Both the position numbers and the translations under genes were made by a program. The notes beneath the pieces are model-generated. The model was given only the letters and a program-made list of their open reading frames with translations, was not told where the DNA came from and ran no database searches. A stretch of DNA of 14,921 nucleotides from CAYLZN01 sp964387935 (GTDB taxonomy: Bacteria; Acidobacteriota; Vicinamibacteria; Vicinamibacterales; JAFNAJ01), in assembly GCA_964387935.1 (NCBI GenBank), contig CAYLZN010000118.1, forward strand, positions 1-14,921, given 5' to 3'. Every line of letters starts with the position of its first letter. Position 1 is the stretch's first letter. Below, piece after piece: positions 13,019 to 14,921 of this stretch.

Positions 13019-14921
13019 ATGTCCCACGACGACGCTGACGATCTGATCGCCGCGGTCGCGAACGTCTTCGCGGACCGCGGCCCCCTCGCGCGGACCCTTC
13101 AGGGATTCGAAGCCCGCGCCGGCCAGCGGGCCATGGCCGCCGCGGTGTGCCGCACGCTCATCGACGGCGGCATCCTGCTCGCGGAGGCCGGCACGGGCAC
13201 CGGCAAGACGCTCGCGTACCTCGTCCCGGCCATCCTCGGCGGCCGGCGAACGCTCGTCTCGACCGGGACGAAGAACCTCCAGGATCAGATCCTCCAGAAG
13301 GACATCCCGCTGCTGCAGGCCGCCCTCGAGACCCGCTTCACGGCCACCTGCATGAAGGGCCGCGGCAATTACCTGTGCCGCCACCGGTTCGACGCCGTGC
13401 GCACCGGGGTCATGGGACTCGCCCCCGAGCAGCGCCGCCACCTCGCGCTCATCGAGGCCTGGGCCGAGACGACTACCACCGGCGATCGGGCCGAGATCGA
13501 CGAAGTCCCGGAGGACCTGCCGCTGTGGGCAGACATCGCCGCGACGTCCGAGCAGTGCCTCGGCACGGGGTGCCCACGATTCAGCGACTGCTTCGTCACG
13601 CTGATGCGCCAGCGCGCGGCCGCATCGGACCTCGTGGTGGTCAACCACCACCTGCTGTGCGCCGATGCCGCGGTACGCCATCACTCGTTCGGCGCGGTCA
13701 TTCCCGAGTGTCATCACGCGATCATCGACGAGGCACACCAACTGGAAGACGTGGCGACCCAGTATTTCGGCCTCGGGGTCAGCAATCACCGCTTCGAGGA
13801 CGTCGCGCGCGACGGCGAGCGTGCGCTCGCGCCGGCGCAGGGCGCTCCGGTGGAGGGGGCCGCAGACCTGCGCCGGTCCCTCATGCAGCTCTCGGATCGT
13901 GCGCGGGCGTTCTTCGGCCAACTCACCAGGGCCGCCGCCGGAGGGACGCTGCAGTCGCCAGGAAGCGGTGGCCTGTTCGACGAGCGCCGTCGCGTGACGG
14001 CGGAGACCCTCGAGCCGGCGGCCGAGGCTGGTGTCGCGCTGCTCGGCACTCTGGATGTCGTCGAGGCATCAATCGGCCTGTTGCCGGCCGCCGGTGAGGA
14101 TCTGCGGGCGATCGCCCGCAGGGCGGTCGAGCTGCGCGAGGCCCTGCGCTTCAGCCTCCTCGCCTCGGACCCCGCGTTCGTCTACCTCGTGGAGACCCGG
14201 GGCCGGGGCGTGTTCCTGCGGGCGCTGCCCGTGGACGTGTCGTCGATCGTGCGCGAACACCTGTTCGACCGCCTGCGCGCCACCGTGCTCACCTCTGCCA
14301 CGCTCGCGGTGAACGGGCGCTTCGACTACGTCCGCGCGAGGCTCGGCGTCGAAGAGGCCGCGGACCTCCAGCTGCCGTCGGAGTTCGACTTCGCACACCA
14401 GGCGATTCTCTACCTGCCTCGTCACATGCCGGACCCGAGGGTGCCGGCCTTCGCGGAGCGTGCGGCGGACGAGGTTGCGCAGATCCTGGTCCGGACCGAG
14501 GGGCGCGCCTTCGTCCTGTTCACGAGCTATGCCGTGATGCGCGAGGTGGAGGGCCGTCTGGCGGCCACCCTGCCCTACCCGCTGCTGGTCCAGGGCGACG
14601 CGCCGCGGTCGATTCTGATCGCCCAGTTCCGCAACACCCCCAACGCCGTGTTGCTCGCCACCGCCAGCTTCTGGCAGGGCGTGGACGTCGTCGGCGAGGC
14701 CCTGAGCTGCGTGATCATCGACAAGCTGCCGTTCGCGTCTCCCGGCGATCCGGTGACGCAGGCGCGGATCGACGCCATCTCGGAGGCCGGCGGTGACGCG
14801 TTCGGCGACTATCAGGTGCCGCTCGCCATCCTCACCCTGCTGCAAGGGGTCGGCCGCCTGCTCCGCCACCGGACGGACCGCGGCGTCCTGGCCATCCTGG
14901 ACCCACGCCTGCGCACGAAGG
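13019..14921 (+). CDS. DinG/YoaA-like iron-sulfur ATP-dependent DNA helicase, 3' end beyond window
   Basis: 634 codons are visible and the frame is still open at the edge. The last residues (GVLAILDPRLRTK) are close to the family C-terminus, so probably only a few dozen residues are missing. It is an XPD-like superfamily 2 helicase with 5'-3' polarity expected from the family. Walker A is AGTGTGKT (57-64). Motif Ia is STGTKNLQDQ. The 4Fe-4S cluster cysteines are C120 (GRGNYLC), C180, C185 and C191 (EQCLGTGCPRFSDC). VVVNHHLL and the DEAH box (D237-H240) follow. The second RecA domain has LTSATL, VLFTSYAVM, TASFWQGVDVVG and LLQGVGRLLRH (motif VI). There is no exonuclease domain at the N-terminus, unlike Firmicute DinG, so it is closer to YoaA/DinG of Gram-negatives. 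ATG 13019 lies 39 bases after the glyA stop with no good Shine-Dalgarno. A repair or R-loop-resolving role is inferred from the family. Confidence 0.92.
   Translation, partial: MSHDDADDLIAAVANVFADRGPLARTLQGFEARAGQRAMAAAVCRTLIDGGILLAEAGTGTGKTLAYLVPAILGGRRTLVSTGTKNLQDQILQKDIPLLQAALETRFTATCMKGRGNYLCRHRFDAVRTGVMGLAPEQRRHLALIEAWAETTTTGDRAEIDEVPEDLPLWADIAATSEQCLGTGCPRFSDCFVTLMRQRAAASDLVVVNHHLLCADAAVRHHSFGAVIPECHHAIIDEAHQLEDVATQYFGLGVSNHRFEDVARDGERALAPAQGAPVEGAADLRRSLMQLSDRARAFFGQLTRAAAGGTLQSPGSGGLFDERRRVTAETLEPAAEAGVALLGTLDVVEASIGLLPAAGEDLRAIARRAVELREALRFSLLASDPAFVYLVETRGRGVFLRALPVDVSSIVREHLFDRLRATVLTSATLAVNGRFDYVRARLGVEEAADLQLPSEFDFAHQAILYLPRHMPDPRVPAFAERAADEVAQILVRTEGRAFVLFTSYAVMREVEGRLAATLPYPLLVQGDAPRSILIAQFRNTPNAVLLATASFWQGVDVVGEALSCVIIDKLPFASPGDPVTQARIDAISEAGGDAFGDYQVPLAILTLLQGVGRLLRHRTDRGVLAILDPRLRTK

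Noticed and set aside
10517..13921. A very long open frame (over 1100 codons) on the minus strand across rlmI, rpiB, glyA and the helicase gene
   Set aside because: Its translation is rich in Arg, Gly, Ala and His with no recognisable domain, and it lies antisense to four genes with complete family motifs. In GC-rich DNA, antisense frames lack stops by composition.

Overview
The window is GC-rich, with strongly G/C-biased third codon positions. It is densely packed with ordinary chromosomal genes of a Gram-negative, LPS-bearing bacterium: lptD, a nucleotide-sugar reductase, accD, folC, glyA. The gene set, the HEAT-repeat lipoprotein, the dNK-accD-folC-lptD order and the style of the sequences suggest Acidobacteriota, possibly Vicinamibacteria. 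That placement is an inference from protein style, not a marker-gene result. I see no plasmid, phage, IS, CRISPR or RNA gene, and no gene-free stretch longer than 100 bases.

Layout. (1) Positions 1-2020, minus strand: an enolase-superfamily OSBS/N-succinylamino-acid racemase is translationally coupled through an ATGA overlap to a HEAT-repeat lipoprotein that runs off the left edge. (2) Positions 2117-8245, plus strand: deoxynucleoside kinase, accD, folC, lptD, then a GDP-6-deoxy-mannose reductase-like SDR. folC and lptD also share an ATGA overlap. lptD is interrupted by ten N at 6175-6184, an assembly gap that breaks the frame only on paper. (3) Positions 8235-9362, minus strand: an M20 glutamate-carboxypeptidase-like hydrolase, convergent with the SDR and overlapping it by 11 bases. 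(4) Positions 9418-9945, plus strand: an unrecognised secreted protein, followed by a 9-unit 7-bp tandem repeat in a convergent intergenic gap. (5) Positions 10027-11187, minus strand: an RlmI-type rRNA methyltransferase. (6) Positions 11213-14921, plus strand: the rpiB-glyA pair and then a DinG/YoaA-like iron-sulfur helicase cut by the right edge.

The genes serve central metabolism (fatty acid, folate/one-carbon, pentose phosphate, dNTP salvage, possibly menaquinone), outer-membrane biogenesis (LptD and the deoxysugar enzyme) and nucleic-acid maintenance (helicase, rRNA methylation). I found no convincing new multi-gene system. The most distinctive signal is regulatory: six of the seven transcription-unit-leading starts visible here have a TANNNT -10-like hexamer ending only 6-12 bases before the start codon and no properly spaced Shine-Dalgarno. 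This suggests leaderless or near-leaderless mRNAs. Two of these starts (rlmI/rpiB) share one 25-bp divergent gap with overlapping -10 elements. The heptamer array after the secreted protein is the other non-coding item worth checking.
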